Positions 9,144 to 17,368 of a stretch of DNA of 64,000 nt are shown here, piece by piece. Positions within the stretch are counted from its first letter, which is position 1, and each line of letters begins with the position of its first letter. Under the pieces are notes generated by a model, which was given only the letters and a program-made list of their open reading frames with translations, was not told where the DNA came from and ran no database searches. Source of the stretch: an uncultured Bacteroidales bacterium (lineage in GTDB: Bacteria > Bacteroidota > Bacteroidia > Bacteroidales > F082); NCBI GenBank assembly GCA_900317155.1, contig ONFO01000005.1, positions 56,358-120,357 on the forward strand, given 5' to 3'. A program made the translations under genes and the position numbers.

Positions 9144-9175
9144 CAAAATTACAAATTCCAAAGGTAATCGCCAAA
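9144..9175 (-). promoter_or_regulatory. promoter of the SDR gene
   Basis: The minus strand has TAATTTTG (9151-9144) and TTTG (9175-9172) with a 20-bp spacer, 8 bp upstream of the ATG at 9135. It is divergent from the thioesterase promoter. Confidence 0.7.
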
Positions 9176-9193
9176 GGATTCATGTTTTTTCAC

Positions 9194-9201
9194 TAATTTT
9201 G
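9194..9201 (+). promoter_or_regulatory. -7 box of the thioesterase-exporter unit
   Basis: TAATTTTG is a perfect -7 match 27 bp before the ATG at 9229. No clear -33 element was found. Confidence 0.6.
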
Positions 9202-9228
9202 CAGCTTCTTTTTCTCAATGTTTTTTTA

Positions 9229-9633
9229 ATGAACGTTTATAAACACGAAGTAAAATACTACGAATGCGACCGCATGGGTGTAACGCACCATTCCAACTAC
9301 ATCCGTTTCATGGAAGAGGCGCGCGTTGACTGGCTCGACCAATTAGGTTTCGGCTTCGAGAAGATTGAGGCGGATAATGTTTTCTCCCCAGTCATCTCGA
9401 TTTCATGCGAATACAAACATCCGACCACCTTTAAGGATATTATCGATATTGAAGTGAATATCAGCAAGATGACCGAAATGAAATTTGACTTCACCTACAC
9501 AATGCGGGTGGAAGGCAAGATTGTATGCCTTGGGCACAGTTCACATTGCTTCATCGAAAACGGCCGTCCCGTAGCCATCTCCAAACGTCTCCCCGAGTTT
9601 TACAATTCATTGAAAGAAAGACTTTCAGAATAA
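9229..9633 (+). CDS. hotdog-fold acyl-CoA/acyl-ACP thioesterase (YbgC/FadM-like)
   Basis: A 134-residue thioesterase that would release an acyl chain from CoA or ACP. The sequence has the 4-hydroxybenzoyl-CoA-thioesterase signature YYECDRMGVTHHSNYIRFMEEARVDWL, including the catalytic Asp in CDRMG and the helix ending in EEAR. Length is typical of YbgC/FadM proteins. The open frame starts further upstream, but that part contains the promoter; the ATG at 9229 (MNVYKHEVKYYE) is the family start. It is followed after 9 bp by an MMPL exporter, a pairing known from aryl-polyene and related lipid clusters. Confidence 0.88.
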   Translation: MNVYKHEVKYYECDRMGVTHHSNYIRFMEEARVDWLDQLGFGFEKIEADNVFSPVISISCEYKHPTTFKDIIDIEVNISKMTEMKFDFTYTMRVEGKIVCLGHSSHCFIENGRPVAISKRLPEFYNSLKERLSE

Positions 9634-9642
9634 TAATTTACC

Positions 9643-12117
9643 ATGCACAAGATATTTGTTCCCATATACAACTTTTTCAAAGGCCACAAAATGCTGATGT
9701 ACCTCATTATGGGTATCTCAACTGTGGTTTTTATCGTTTACGGACTGAAGCTCCACTTTGAGGAAGACATCACAAGACTCCTACCCTCTTCAAGTGTTGA
9801 GAGCCAATTGGCCTTCAGTTCCATCCAACTCAAGGACAAGATTTACATTCAGGTGACCTCTGCAGACGAGCGGCTATCCACCGACGTCCTTGCCGAGAGA
9901 GCCGATGAATTCATCGAGTTGCTCTATGAAAAAGACTCATCGAACCATTTCATCTCCAATGTGTTATACAAACTTGAGCCAGAGGTGGCCATCAACGCCT
10001 TGGATTTCGTGTTGGAGCATATTCCCTCGTTTATCGACACCTCGGCATATCACGACTTCGAGAAAGCACTTGAGCCAGAAGCCATAGAGAAACAGATGTG
10101 GGTCAACTACGAACAGATGATGGAAGATGAGACGGGCGACCTCACGCAAGCCATTATGTACGACCCGCTCAACTTGCGCAATGTGGTGCTCGGCGATGTA
10201 CTGCAAAGTGCCGTCGGCAACTTCAACATCATCGATGGACAGCTCTTCTGCCCCGACAGTACTGCGGCTATGGCCTTCCTTGCTCCTGCCTTCCGTTCGT
10301 TGGACTCGAAAGCCTCCACCCAATTCTCCCGTATGCTTTCACACGCAAGAAAAGAGTTTGAGGCCACGCATCCCGACGTTAAGGTTTACACTCACGGCGA
10401 CCCCATCGGTAGTGTGTCGAATGCTGGCCGTATTCGCACCGACCTTGTGATTACAGTAGGCATCTCATTGGTTTTGATACTACTGCTTATCGGCTTGTGT
10501 TTCAGAAGCTTTCCATTCATCTGGAAACTCCTGTTGCCCATCCTTTACGGAACCGCTTTCTCTTTAGCGTGCATCTATTGGATTAAAGGAGGCATGTCGC
10601 TCATGGCCTTGGGATTGGGCGCCATTGTGTTGGGTGTCGCCATCAGCTACACCCTTCATGTGCTCATCCACCATTTCTTTGTCGGCGACCCTGAAAAACT
10701 GCTGAGGGACGAGTCCACACCCGTGTTTTTGGGCTGCATCACCACAGTGGGTGCTTTCTGTAGCCTGCTCTTCACCGACAGCGACCTGCTCCGTGACTTC
10801 GGCTTGTTCGCTTCCTTCGCCCTGTTGGGCAGCACGCTGTTCGCCCTTATCTTCTTGCCGCATTTTCTGCCCTCCATCAAGGCCGACAGCCATGGCAAGA
10901 CTTTCCGCCGCATTTCACGCATCAACAACTTGCCTTTCGACAAAAAGAAATGGTTTTTGGTGCTGATAACGGTCATCGTGGTGATAGGCATCCTTTTCTC
11001 GCCCAAGGTGAAATTCGACAGCGACCTTCGCAACCTCGACTACAACTCACCTGATGAAGTGGCAGCCGAAGGTCTCTACAACGAAAAGAACAACGACGGT
11101 TTCTTCCACTTGTATTTTGCCACCGTCTCCACCGACATTGACGAAGCTTTGGAAGCCGACAAGTCTTTGATGCGCAGTCTTGATACCCTTTCTCAGAAAG
11201 GCCTCGTTCACAGCTACACTGGCTTCATTCCCAAACTGTTTGTGACCCAATCCGACCAGGAACAACGCATTGCCGCATGGAACAACTTCTGGACTGAGGA
11301 AAGGAAGGCTTATGCCATTGCACAAGTCGACAAAGGGGCACATAACTTCGGCCTTGACCCGATGATGTTTTACGATTTCAAGGAGTTGCTGAATGCTGAT
11401 TTCGAGGCGGCTTCGCTGTTGGAAAGCGGTGTGGTGCCTGCCAATTTACTCGGCAACTTCATCGAGTGCAATGCCGACAACCAATACATGGTCTTCACCG
11501 ATGTTTCCATGCTCTTCGACGAAAAGGACATCGTTACTGATATCTTGGTTACCAACCCGAAGACCTTTGTGCTGGAGCCGTTCTACTACTGCAAGAGCAT
11601 GGTGGAGGTCATCAACGACGACTTCAACATCGCAGTGTGGATTTCCTCATTGTTCGTGCTGTTGATTCTGTTGGTCTCGTTCCGAAACATCATCACCGCC
11701 CTGTTGTCATTCATTCCCATGGTACTCAGCTGGTTCATGGTTCAGGGCTACATGGCCATCATCGGCTTGGAGTTCAACCTCATCAACATCATCATTTCCA
11801 CCTTCATCTTCGGTGTGGGCGTCGACTACAGTATCTTCATCACCGAAGGTCTGCTCAAACAAGCAAGGACGGGCGACAGCGATGTGCTCACCTGGCACAA
11901 GGTGGCTATCTTCTTCTCAGCAATCATTTTGGTCATTGTGGTGACCTCGCTGTTGTTTGCAGTGCATCCCGCCATCCGATCCATCGGTCTCAGCACCCTC
12001 ATCGGGATGGCCTCAACGATAATGATTTCCTACGCCCTTCAGCCCTTTGCCTTCTGGCAGCTGATGAAGTGGCCTTGGTATAAGAAGAGCGTAATGAAGA
12101 AGGCTCTGAAGAAATGA
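9643..12117 (+). CDS. MMPL/RND-type lipid exporter
   Basis: An 824-residue inner-membrane transporter of the MMPL branch of the RND superfamily. It shows the duplicated RND plan: a transmembrane helix at about 17-37, a large periplasmic loop to about 265, a helix bundle at about 266-410, a second lone helix near 427-445, a second periplasmic loop, and a final bundle at about 660-810. The acidic motif FGVGVDYSIFITEG in the second bundle is the proton-relay region of MMPL/SSD proteins; the first bundle has GVAISYTLHVLIHH at the same place. Such proteins move lipids or lipid-linked products toward the outer membrane. Coupling to the thioesterase suggests an acyl-derived cargo, which is inference. 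Confidence 0.85.
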   Translation: MHKIFVPIYNFFKGHKMLMYLIMGISTVVFIVYGLKLHFEEDITRLLPSSSVESQLAFSSIQLKDKIYIQVTSADERLSTDVLAERADEFIELLYEKDSSNHFISNVLYKLEPEVAINALDFVLEHIPSFIDTSAYHDFEKALEPEAIEKQMWVNYEQMMEDETGDLTQAIMYDPLNLRNVVLGDVLQSAVGNFNIIDGQLFCPDSTAAMAFLAPAFRSLDSKASTQFSRMLSHARKEFEATHPDVKVYTHGDPIGSVSNAGRIRTDLVITVGISLVLILLLIGLCFRSFPFIWKLLLPILYGTAFSLACIYWIKGGMSLMALGLGAIVLGVAISYTLHVLIHHFFVGDPEKLLRDESTPVFLGCITTVGAFCSLLFTDSDLLRDFGLFASFALLGSTLFALIFLPHFLPSIKADSHGKTFRRISRINNLPFDKKKWFLVLITVIVVIGILFSPKVKFDSDLRNLDYNSPDEVAAEGLYNEKNNDGFFHLYFATVSTDIDEALEADKSLMRSLDTLSQKGLVHSYTGFIPKLFVTQSDQEQRIAAWNNFWTEERKAYAIAQVDKGAHNFGLDPMMFYDFKELLNADFEAASLLESGVVPANLLGNFIECNADNQYMVFTDVSMLFDEKDIVTDILVTNPKTFVLEPFYYCKSMVEVINDDFNIAVWISSLFVLLILLVSFRNIITALLSFIPMVLSWFMVQGYMAIIGLEFNLINIIISTFIFGVGVDYSIFITEGLLKQARTGDSDVLTWHKVAIFFSAIILVIVVTSLLFAVHPAIRSIGLSTLIGMASTIMISYALQPFAFWQLMKWPWYKKSVMKKALKK

Positions 12118-12326
12118 GCTATTCTTCCTCCAATCCCGCTTTTTTGTCTTGGTAAAAAGCTTTTGTGCTGATTTTTTGGGTCGACTTTTTACGGTATAAA
12201 ACGCCAAGAAGATGCTTTGGTTGCCATGCCAGAAATATCCAAAGCCTTCTTGAAATCTATCTTTTTTCGACATTTCGCTGTTTCTGACGTGTTTTTGGAA
12301 TTGTTGAGACACATTAAAATACAACT

Positions 12327-12578
12327 TCACTCTTCGCCCATTCGCGCCTTCATTGCCGCATTGACCTCAGCTGAATAGTATTGGAAGAAGTTGAAACTCA
12401 TGGCGATGGAGATTTTGAGAATCAAATCGGCATCGAGCGAAGGCCTATTGAAAATTTTGTAGACATGGTTGCGGGTGCAGCCAATCTCACGCGAAAGCCA
12501 GCCTACGCTGCGTTGGTCGGCTTTCAGTTGCTCTCGGATGAGGTGCCCGATGTGGATGTTGCTTTGAAGGTTTTCCAT
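12327..12578 (-). CDS. small HTH DNA-binding protein (XRE-like), copy 1
   Basis: An 83-residue protein whose middle is a predicted helix-turn-helix: LKADQRSVGWLSREIGCTRNHVYKIFNRPSLDADLILKISIAM. It has the XRE-like order of helices and no other domain. A paralogue with the same core lies at 14934-15155, on the other side of the kinase module. It has a perfect -7 box (12608-12601) and, further upstream, a 10-bp direct repeat that may be its operator. It is divergent from the kinase-partner gene, a common arrangement for a local regulator. Targets are not known. Confidence 0.7.
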   Translation of the reverse strand: MENLQSNIHIGHLIREQLKADQRSVGWLSREIGCTRNHVYKIFNRPSLDADLILKISIAMSFNFFQYYSAEVNAAMKARMGEE

Positions 12579-12600
12579 CTGCTCACGTAATCGAATAGCG

Positions 12601-12650
12601 CAAAAGTAGCCTTTAACAGGCTTTCATTTTTCATCCATTTCATCCATTTG
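12601..12650 (-). promoter_or_regulatory. HTH promoter with 10-bp direct-repeat operator candidate
   Basis: The -7 box is TACTTTTG on the minus strand (12608-12601). At 12631-12650 the plus strand reads TCATCCATTTCATCCATTTG, two 10-bp repeats placed where the -33 region of this promoter would be. Sixteen of 18 bases of 12633-12650 recur in inverted orientation at 20888-20905. Confidence 0.55.
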
Positions 12651-12682
12651 CATTTTCTTTCGATTCCTAACATGAAAATGTT

Positions 12683-12690
12683 TAATTTTG
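12683..12690 (+). promoter_or_regulatory. -7 box of the kinase module
   Basis: TAATTTTG is a perfect match 18 bp before the ATG at 12709. It overlaps a TTG codon at 12688 that would otherwise extend the reading frame, so it decides the start. Confidence 0.65.
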
Positions 12691-12708
12691 CCCAAAATAA
12701 GCAAAACC

Positions 12709-13272
12709 ATGTTATCCCTTCCCATCATAGCAATGATCAAGAAGAAATCCGGGCTCGACTTCAGTAATGCCAAAGACTTCGAGGTGCTGTCAGAATCTTT
12801 TTCTGCCAGCGACCGTTTGGGTGTCAACACCCTGAAACGGCTGATGGGCTATGCCAAATCTCCTATCGCGCCACGCAAAGCCACCCTTGACGCTTTGGCG
12901 CATTATCTCGGTTCGCCTTCATGGGAAGCGCTGACAGGTGTCCAACCCGTTGAAAGTGACTGGATGGAGAAGGCTTTTTTCGCCGATGAGATTCGCGAAG
13001 GCACGACGGTGGAGGCATCGTGGCTACCCAACCGTCATATCGCTTTGCTGTGTATCGGTGAAAACAAGTTTAGGGTGACCGAAAGTCTTAACGGCAAGTT
13101 GCAAGTCAACGATGAGGTGACCATCCTTAGTTTTCGTTTGGAGTATCCTTTGCAGGTGTACCAAGTCATCCGCAATGGCGAGATTGTGCGCGATGCCGCC
13201 GGTAACGAGTTGGGATATGTGGCTGGCCGACAGAATGGATTGACTGAACTATTCATCAAGGAGGCAGCCTAA
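12709..13272 (+). CDS. uncharacterised kinase-partner protein with HTH-like N-terminus
   Basis: A 187-residue protein of no family I can name. Residues 1-85 are helical and look like a divergent DNA-binding or adaptor domain (MIKKKSGLDFSNAKDFEVLSES, TLKRLMGYAKSPIAPRKATLDALAHYLGSPSWEAL). The rest is beta-rich (VEASWLPNRHIALLCIGENKFRV, LEYPLQVYQVIRNGEIV). The reading frame continues to a TTG at 12688, but this lies inside the -7 box, so the ATG at 12709 was chosen. Its stop codon overlaps the start of the Ser/Thr kinase by one base (TAATG), so the two are translationally coupled and probably act together, perhaps as substrate or output of the kinase. Confidence 0.65.
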   Translation: MLSLPIIAMIKKKSGLDFSNAKDFEVLSESFSASDRLGVNTLKRLMGYAKSPIAPRKATLDALAHYLGSPSWEALTGVQPVESDWMEKAFFADEIREGTTVEASWLPNRHIALLCIGENKFRVTESLNGKLQVNDEVTILSFRLEYPLQVYQVIRNGEIVRDAAGNELGYVAGRQNGLTELFIKEAA

Positions 13273-14918
13273 TGAGCGATTCCGATTTCATCAATCCTGT
13301 ACAACACAACCAAGATGAAGTGTTGTTTGACAGTGGAGGCACCTGTGATTGCTATCGTCTCGTCAAAGACAATCGTGTGTATTGTGTCAAACGGCCTAAG
13401 AAGGACATGCGTTCGTCGGAGGCTTACATGAACCTGTTCCGCAAGGAGTTTGAACTCGGCATCGAGTTAGAGCATCCCAACATTGTGCGTTACTTCGCCT
13501 ACGATGAGGACGAACAAGGCCCATTCATCCGCATGGACTACATCGACGGCGACAGCCTTGAGGCTTTTGTTGCTCAGCATCCTGACTATTTCAAAGATAA
13601 AGGACATAGGAAACAATTCTGCGACGAGTTGTTTTCAGCTTTGGACTATCTCCACGACAAGAAGATGCTGCACCTCGACCTTAAGCCCAGCAACATCCTC
13701 ATCACCAACAAAGGACATCATGTGAAGCTTATTGATTTGGGGTTCGGTTGGAGCGAGAGTTACTTGCATGATTTAGGGTTTACCCGTGATTATTGTGCGC
13801 CAGAACAACAGACTGCCGAGACCGAGTTGTTCGGCCCAGCCACCGACATCTATGCCTTGGGCAAGATACTACAGCGTTTCGGTTTGGCCAAGGATGCCGT
13901 AATTCAAGGTTGCCTGAAAGAAAATTCGAAGGAACGTTACCAAAGCGTTGGAGCGCTTCAAAAGGCCTTCCGGCGAAATGAGACTAAAAGCAAAGCCACC
14001 AAAGTATTGTATGGCGTGTTGGGAGTCGTTGTGATAGGCGTTGCAATATTGCTGCTTGGACAACCCAAGGAACCTCCCATCCCCGTTCGTCCACCTGCGC
14101 CAGAGGGTGCAGAGGATGCCATCAACGGCTTGTTCACTATCAATGCCAAAGGCGATCAGGTGTATTTCTCAAAGGGTAACTTGCAATACAAACCCTACAC
14201 CAACACTTGGCGTTTTGCAGAAAACCAATTTGACTACATTGGTGGCGACAATGCAAATGTTATTCAAGAGGCAAACCACAGGGGCTGGATTGACTTGTTT
14301 TGTTGGAGTTCCAACGGGCAAGAGCATGGTGCCATTAATTATCAACCTTGGAGTCACCAAACCGAGGACCAGGAATCAGGTACATGCCTTTACAATGCAT
14401 ACGGTTCTGACACATGTGACCTTTGCGACTTTAATGGACAAGCCGATTGGGGCTACAATGCCATTAGCAATGGCGGCAATGAAGAAGGACTTTGGCGCAC
14501 CATGACCATGGACGAATGGCTCTACCTCCTTGATGAACGAAGCACCGCCACGGGCATACGCTTCGCAAAGGCCAATGTTGTGGGAGTGAATGGCTTGTTA
14601 CTCTTGCCTGATGACTGGGACAATTCGTATCAACTACACGATGTTAACAACGATGATGTCGACTATATGAGCAACACTATTCCGCAGCCTTTCTGGACGG
14701 AAAAAGTGGAATCACAAGGAGCGGTTTTCCTCCCAGCGGCAGGTATTCGTGACGGAACCATCGTTGGATTGATAGGGAGATATGGTTTTTATTGGTCAGC
14801 TACTCATTTGGGAACCTTTGATGCTAAGGGTGTATATTTCTCAGGCTCCTTTTTCAACCATGAAAACAAACATGAAAAATGCTTCTCACACAGTGTGCGG
14901 CTGGTGAGAGATAGGTAA
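13272..14918 (+). CDS. membrane Ser/Thr kinase with extracytoplasmic FISUMP-like domain
   Basis: A 548-residue eukaryotic-like kinase. The cytoplasmic kinase domain (about 15-235) has a loosened glycine loop (FDSGGTCDCYRLV), the ATP lysine in VYCVKRP, catalytic loop HLDLKPSN (HRD as HLD), DLG in place of DFG, and CAPEQQ as the APE motif. One transmembrane helix follows at about 246-265 (VLYGVLGVVVIGVAILLLG). The outside part, from about 285, is a FISUMP-like domain: GLFTINAKGDQVYFSKGNLQY, WRTMTMDEWLYLL, FLPAAGIRDG, FYWSATHLG and the end SVRLVRDR. The same domain type ends the giant surface proteins at 55977 and 62453. All catalytic residues seem present, so it is probably active and signals from outside to inside. 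Ligand and target are unknown. Confidence 0.82.
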   Translation: MSDSDFINPVQHNQDEVLFDSGGTCDCYRLVKDNRVYCVKRPKKDMRSSEAYMNLFRKEFELGIELEHPNIVRYFAYDEDEQGPFIRMDYIDGDSLEAFVAQHPDYFKDKGHRKQFCDELFSALDYLHDKKMLHLDLKPSNILITNKGHHVKLIDLGFGWSESYLHDLGFTRDYCAPEQQTAETELFGPATDIYALGKILQRFGLAKDAVIQGCLKENSKERYQSVGALQKAFRRNETKSKATKVLYGVLGVVVIGVAILLLGQPKEPPIPVRPPAPEGAEDAINGLFTINAKGDQVYFSKGNLQYKPYTNTWRFAENQFDYIGGDNANVIQEANHRGWIDLFCWSSNGQEHGAINYQPWSHQTEDQESGTCLYNAYGSDTCDLCDFNGQADWGYNAISNGGNEEGLWRTMTMDEWLYLLDERSTATGIRFAKANVVGVNGLLLLPDDWDNSYQLHDVNNDDVDYMSNTIPQPFWTEKVESQGAVFLPAAGIRDGTIVGLIGRYGFYWSATHLGTFDAKGVYFSGSFFNHENKHEKCFSHSVRLVRDR

Positions 14919-14933
14919 GAGCATCGACCAAAT

Positions 14934-15155
14934 TCAGTTTTCTCCTACGCGCCCTTTCATCCCTTCAAGGAACTCCGCAGTATAGTATTGGAAAAAGTTG
15001 AATTTCATGGCCAAGGAGATGCAGAGCAGCAGTTCGCCATCCAGTGAGGGTTTGCGGAACACCTTGTAAAGATGGTTGCGGGTGCAGCCAATCTCGCGTG
15101 CCAGCCAACTGGCGCTGCGTTGGTCAGCCTTCAGTTGCGCCCGATTTTTAGCCAA
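14934..15155 (-). CDS. small HTH protein, copy 2 (possibly 5'-truncated)
   Basis: About 73 residues with the core QLKADQRSASWLAREIGCTRNHLYKVFRKPSLDGELLL, closely matching the HTH protein at 12327-12578. The first 15 residues of copy 1 (MENLQSNIHIGHLIR) have no counterpart: the frame runs upstream without ATG or GTG to a stop, and only a TTG at 15155 is available. No perfect -7 box lies before it. It may use the TTG, or be a duplicate that lost its 5' end and promoter. Together the two copies bracket the kinase module. Confidence 0.5.
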   Translation of the reverse strand: MAKNRAQLKADQRSASWLAREIGCTRNHLYKVFRKPSLDGELLLCISLAMKFNFFQYYTAEFLEGMKGRVGEN

Positions 15156-15272
15156 AACTTGGGAAAAAGGTGAGTTTGGGGCAAAAATTATAGTAATCTA
15201 TCGATGGCGAGAAGAAATTAGGTCTCAAACAAAAGGAATTCGCCATGTCGTCCCATTAACATCGTCTATTAT

Positions 15273-17282
15273 TTAGAGTTTTTTTAAGGGCACACCGTCG
15301 CCGCCTTCAAAATACAGTTTTTCTTTCATCATGACAAAACTAAATTGACAAACACTATTTTTCCCTTGAAGATAAATGAAATCACCATCAACATCATACG
15401 ATCCTTCATCAACGACTTTCCCATTGACTATATAGGTAAATCCCGTTGGGGTCATTTCTACTACTTCGTTGTCGTCACAGTCCCATTTTCCTATTACCCA
15501 ATTGGGAACCTTAGAAACTATCGATTGATTCTTGGACTCATTATAAGATTGGTTACCAGATTCATGAATTGTACTAGGCCTCGGAAGTTTTTTACATTCA
15601 TAAAAAACGTCATCAAAATCAAACTCAAGATTTGGATTTTGTATAGTTGCGGAGGTAAGCCCATAACACCCCCCAAAAGCATGGTATCCGATATTTGTTA
15701 CGCCACTTGGAATGGTAATTATCTTAAGAGAGCCACAGTTCTCAAAAGCATGGGCCTCAATGTTGGTCACATTCTTTGGAATAGTTATTTCAGTAAGTGA
15801 ACCACAATCGTAAAAAGTACCCTCTTCTATACGTGTCACACCAGTCGGGACATTGATTGACTTTAGTGCTTTACAACCTGTGAAAGCTTCAGCACCAATG
15901 CTGGTCACGCTATTAGGAATGTTTATTGAAGCTAAACTATTGCATCCCCTAAAAGCACATTGTCCAATGCTGGTTACGCTGTTTGGGAGGGTGACCGATA
16001 CCAAATCATAGTGCCGTCCATCAAAAGCATAATTGCAGATGTGTGCCACACCATCAGGGATAATAACGGCTCCATCAGGTAAATTGCCCTTGAATGTATA
16101 GATGGCATCACCTATCCTTACCAATCCATCTGTCTGATTCTCAAACCATGTTGTGCCTTCAAAAGCATGGTATCCTATGTCATTTACGGAATTTGGGATT
16201 ACTATAGAAGCAACACCTTTTTTATCGGCAAATGCCCGATCACTAATACTGGTTACAGTATTAGGAATGATGACGGAAGTCCCTTCATCTGGCTCGCCCT
16301 TGTATTCATAAGCCACTGGCCCTAACACTATTAAACCATCGGGGTGACTATTAAACCACGCTGTCCCACGAAATGCACCACCCCCGATAGATTTTACACT
16401 TTGAGGAATCGTAATTGAAGACAGGCTGCTGCAATTTGAAAACGCGCCCCATTCGATGGCTTCTACACTTTGTGGAATTGTGATAGAGGTAAGACCGGTG
16501 CAATCCTTGAATGCTTCTCTGTCTATTTTGGCCACACCTACGGGAATATGCACAGTGGTTAAGCTGGTACAACCCTCAAAAGCCCTTTCTCCTAAATTAG
16601 TCATACTTTGGGGAATGTTCACAACAGTTAAACCAATGCAATCCTCAAACATACGTAAACCAATAGATTTTACACCTTCCATAAAAGTGACCGAAGCCAA
16701 CTGAGGGCAATTGGCAAAAGCCATTTTCCCCATAGTTTTGACACTGCCTGGAATGGTTATTGAGGTCAGTTTTTTGCAATGCTCAAATGCAGACCAACCA
16801 ATTCGAGTCACCGAATTAGGGATGGACACGGATGTTATTTCCTCACCATCAAATGCTTCTGATGCAATGGAAGTGACGGGATAATCATTTCCATCGATAC
16901 TAACTATACTCGGAATGGTCACTTCTCCTGAATAACTACCGTTACGAGGACTTAACACACTAAGTTTAGAACCTTCGAAAACCTTAAACCACATCTTGGT
17001 ATTGTCATTAAAGGTAGCCATAATTACTTTGGGTGTATTATCATCATACCTTTCAACAATTTCTTGGGAAATAATTATTGGCTCTTCGCAGTTTGATTGA
17101 TTCTGAACGGAGGCTATGGTTCCTGCAAGTGCGTAGTCGTTATAACTCGTGGAGTCGTGTTTTACTTGCTCATTGGAACTAGCCACATTTGAAGAAATGT
17201 TTTTATTCGCATGGTTATTATAGCATGACATATAGCCCATCATAATGGCTATTGCAATGACGGTTTTGTTAAATGTTTTCAT
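15273..17282 (-). CDS. BspA-type leucine-rich-repeat lipoprotein
   Basis: A 669-residue lipoprotein (signal peptide with lipobox MGYMSC, Cys21). From about residue 100 to 570 it carries a row of BspA/LRR_5 repeats of about 23 residues (consensus SITIPNSVTSIGEAFxGC), interrupted twice by longer inserts (TAWFNSHPDGLIVLG, TTWFENQTDGLVRIG). The last 80 residues form a separate domain starting VPNWVIGKWDCDD, whose W-x-x-G-x-W start resembles lipocalin-like domains and recurs in the next gene upstream. BspA repeats mediate adhesion or protein binding on the surface. It is the last gene of the minus-strand envelope operon, 86 bp behind the 666-residue protein gene. Confidence 0.85.
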   Translation of the reverse strand: MKTFNKTVIAIAIMMGYMSCYNNHANKNISSNVASSNEQVKHDSTSYNDYALAGTIASVQNQSNCEEPIIISQEIVERYDDNTPKVIMATFNDNTKMWFKVFEGSKLSVLSPRNGSYSGEVTIPSIVSIDGNDYPVTSIASEAFDGEEITSVSIPNSVTRIGWSAFEHCKKLTSITIPGSVKTMGKMAFANCPQLASVTFMEGVKSIGLRMFEDCIGLTVVNIPQSMTNLGERAFEGCTSLTTVHIPVGVAKIDREAFKDCTGLTSITIPQSVEAIEWGAFSNCSSLSSITIPQSVKSIGGGAFRGTAWFNSHPDGLIVLGPVAYEYKGEPDEGTSVIIPNTVTSISDRAFADKKGVASIVIPNSVNDIGYHAFEGTTWFENQTDGLVRIGDAIYTFKGNLPDGAVIIPDGVAHICNYAFDGRHYDLVSVTLPNSVTSIGQCAFRGCNSLASINIPNSVTSIGAEAFTGCKALKSINVPTGVTRIEEGTFYDCGSLTEITIPKNVTNIEAHAFENCGSLKIITIPSGVTNIGYHAFGGCYGLTSATIQNPNLEFDFDDVFYECKKLPRPSTIHESGNQSYNESKNQSIVSKVPNWVIGKWDCDDNEVVEMTPTGFTYIVNGKVVDEGSYDVDGDFIYLQGKNSVCQFSFVMMKEKLYFEGGDGVPLKKL

Positions 17283-17368
17283 AACACAATGATTTTAAAA
17301 TTACATTTTTACGTTTTCAAGTGTAACATAAGTGCCTATTTCAAAATAGTTTAGTATACAAATCTTAA

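Noticed and set aside
9070-9228. long N-terminal extension of the thioesterase
   Set aside because: The extra 53 codons cover both divergent promoters and show no protein-like pattern; the family start is the ATG at 9229.
12013-12330. 105-codon minus-strand frame after the MMPL gene
   Set aside because: It overlaps the exporter's 3' end and the HTH gene's 3' end, has no promoter, and is compositionally odd. The 12118-12326 gap seems to hold no gene.
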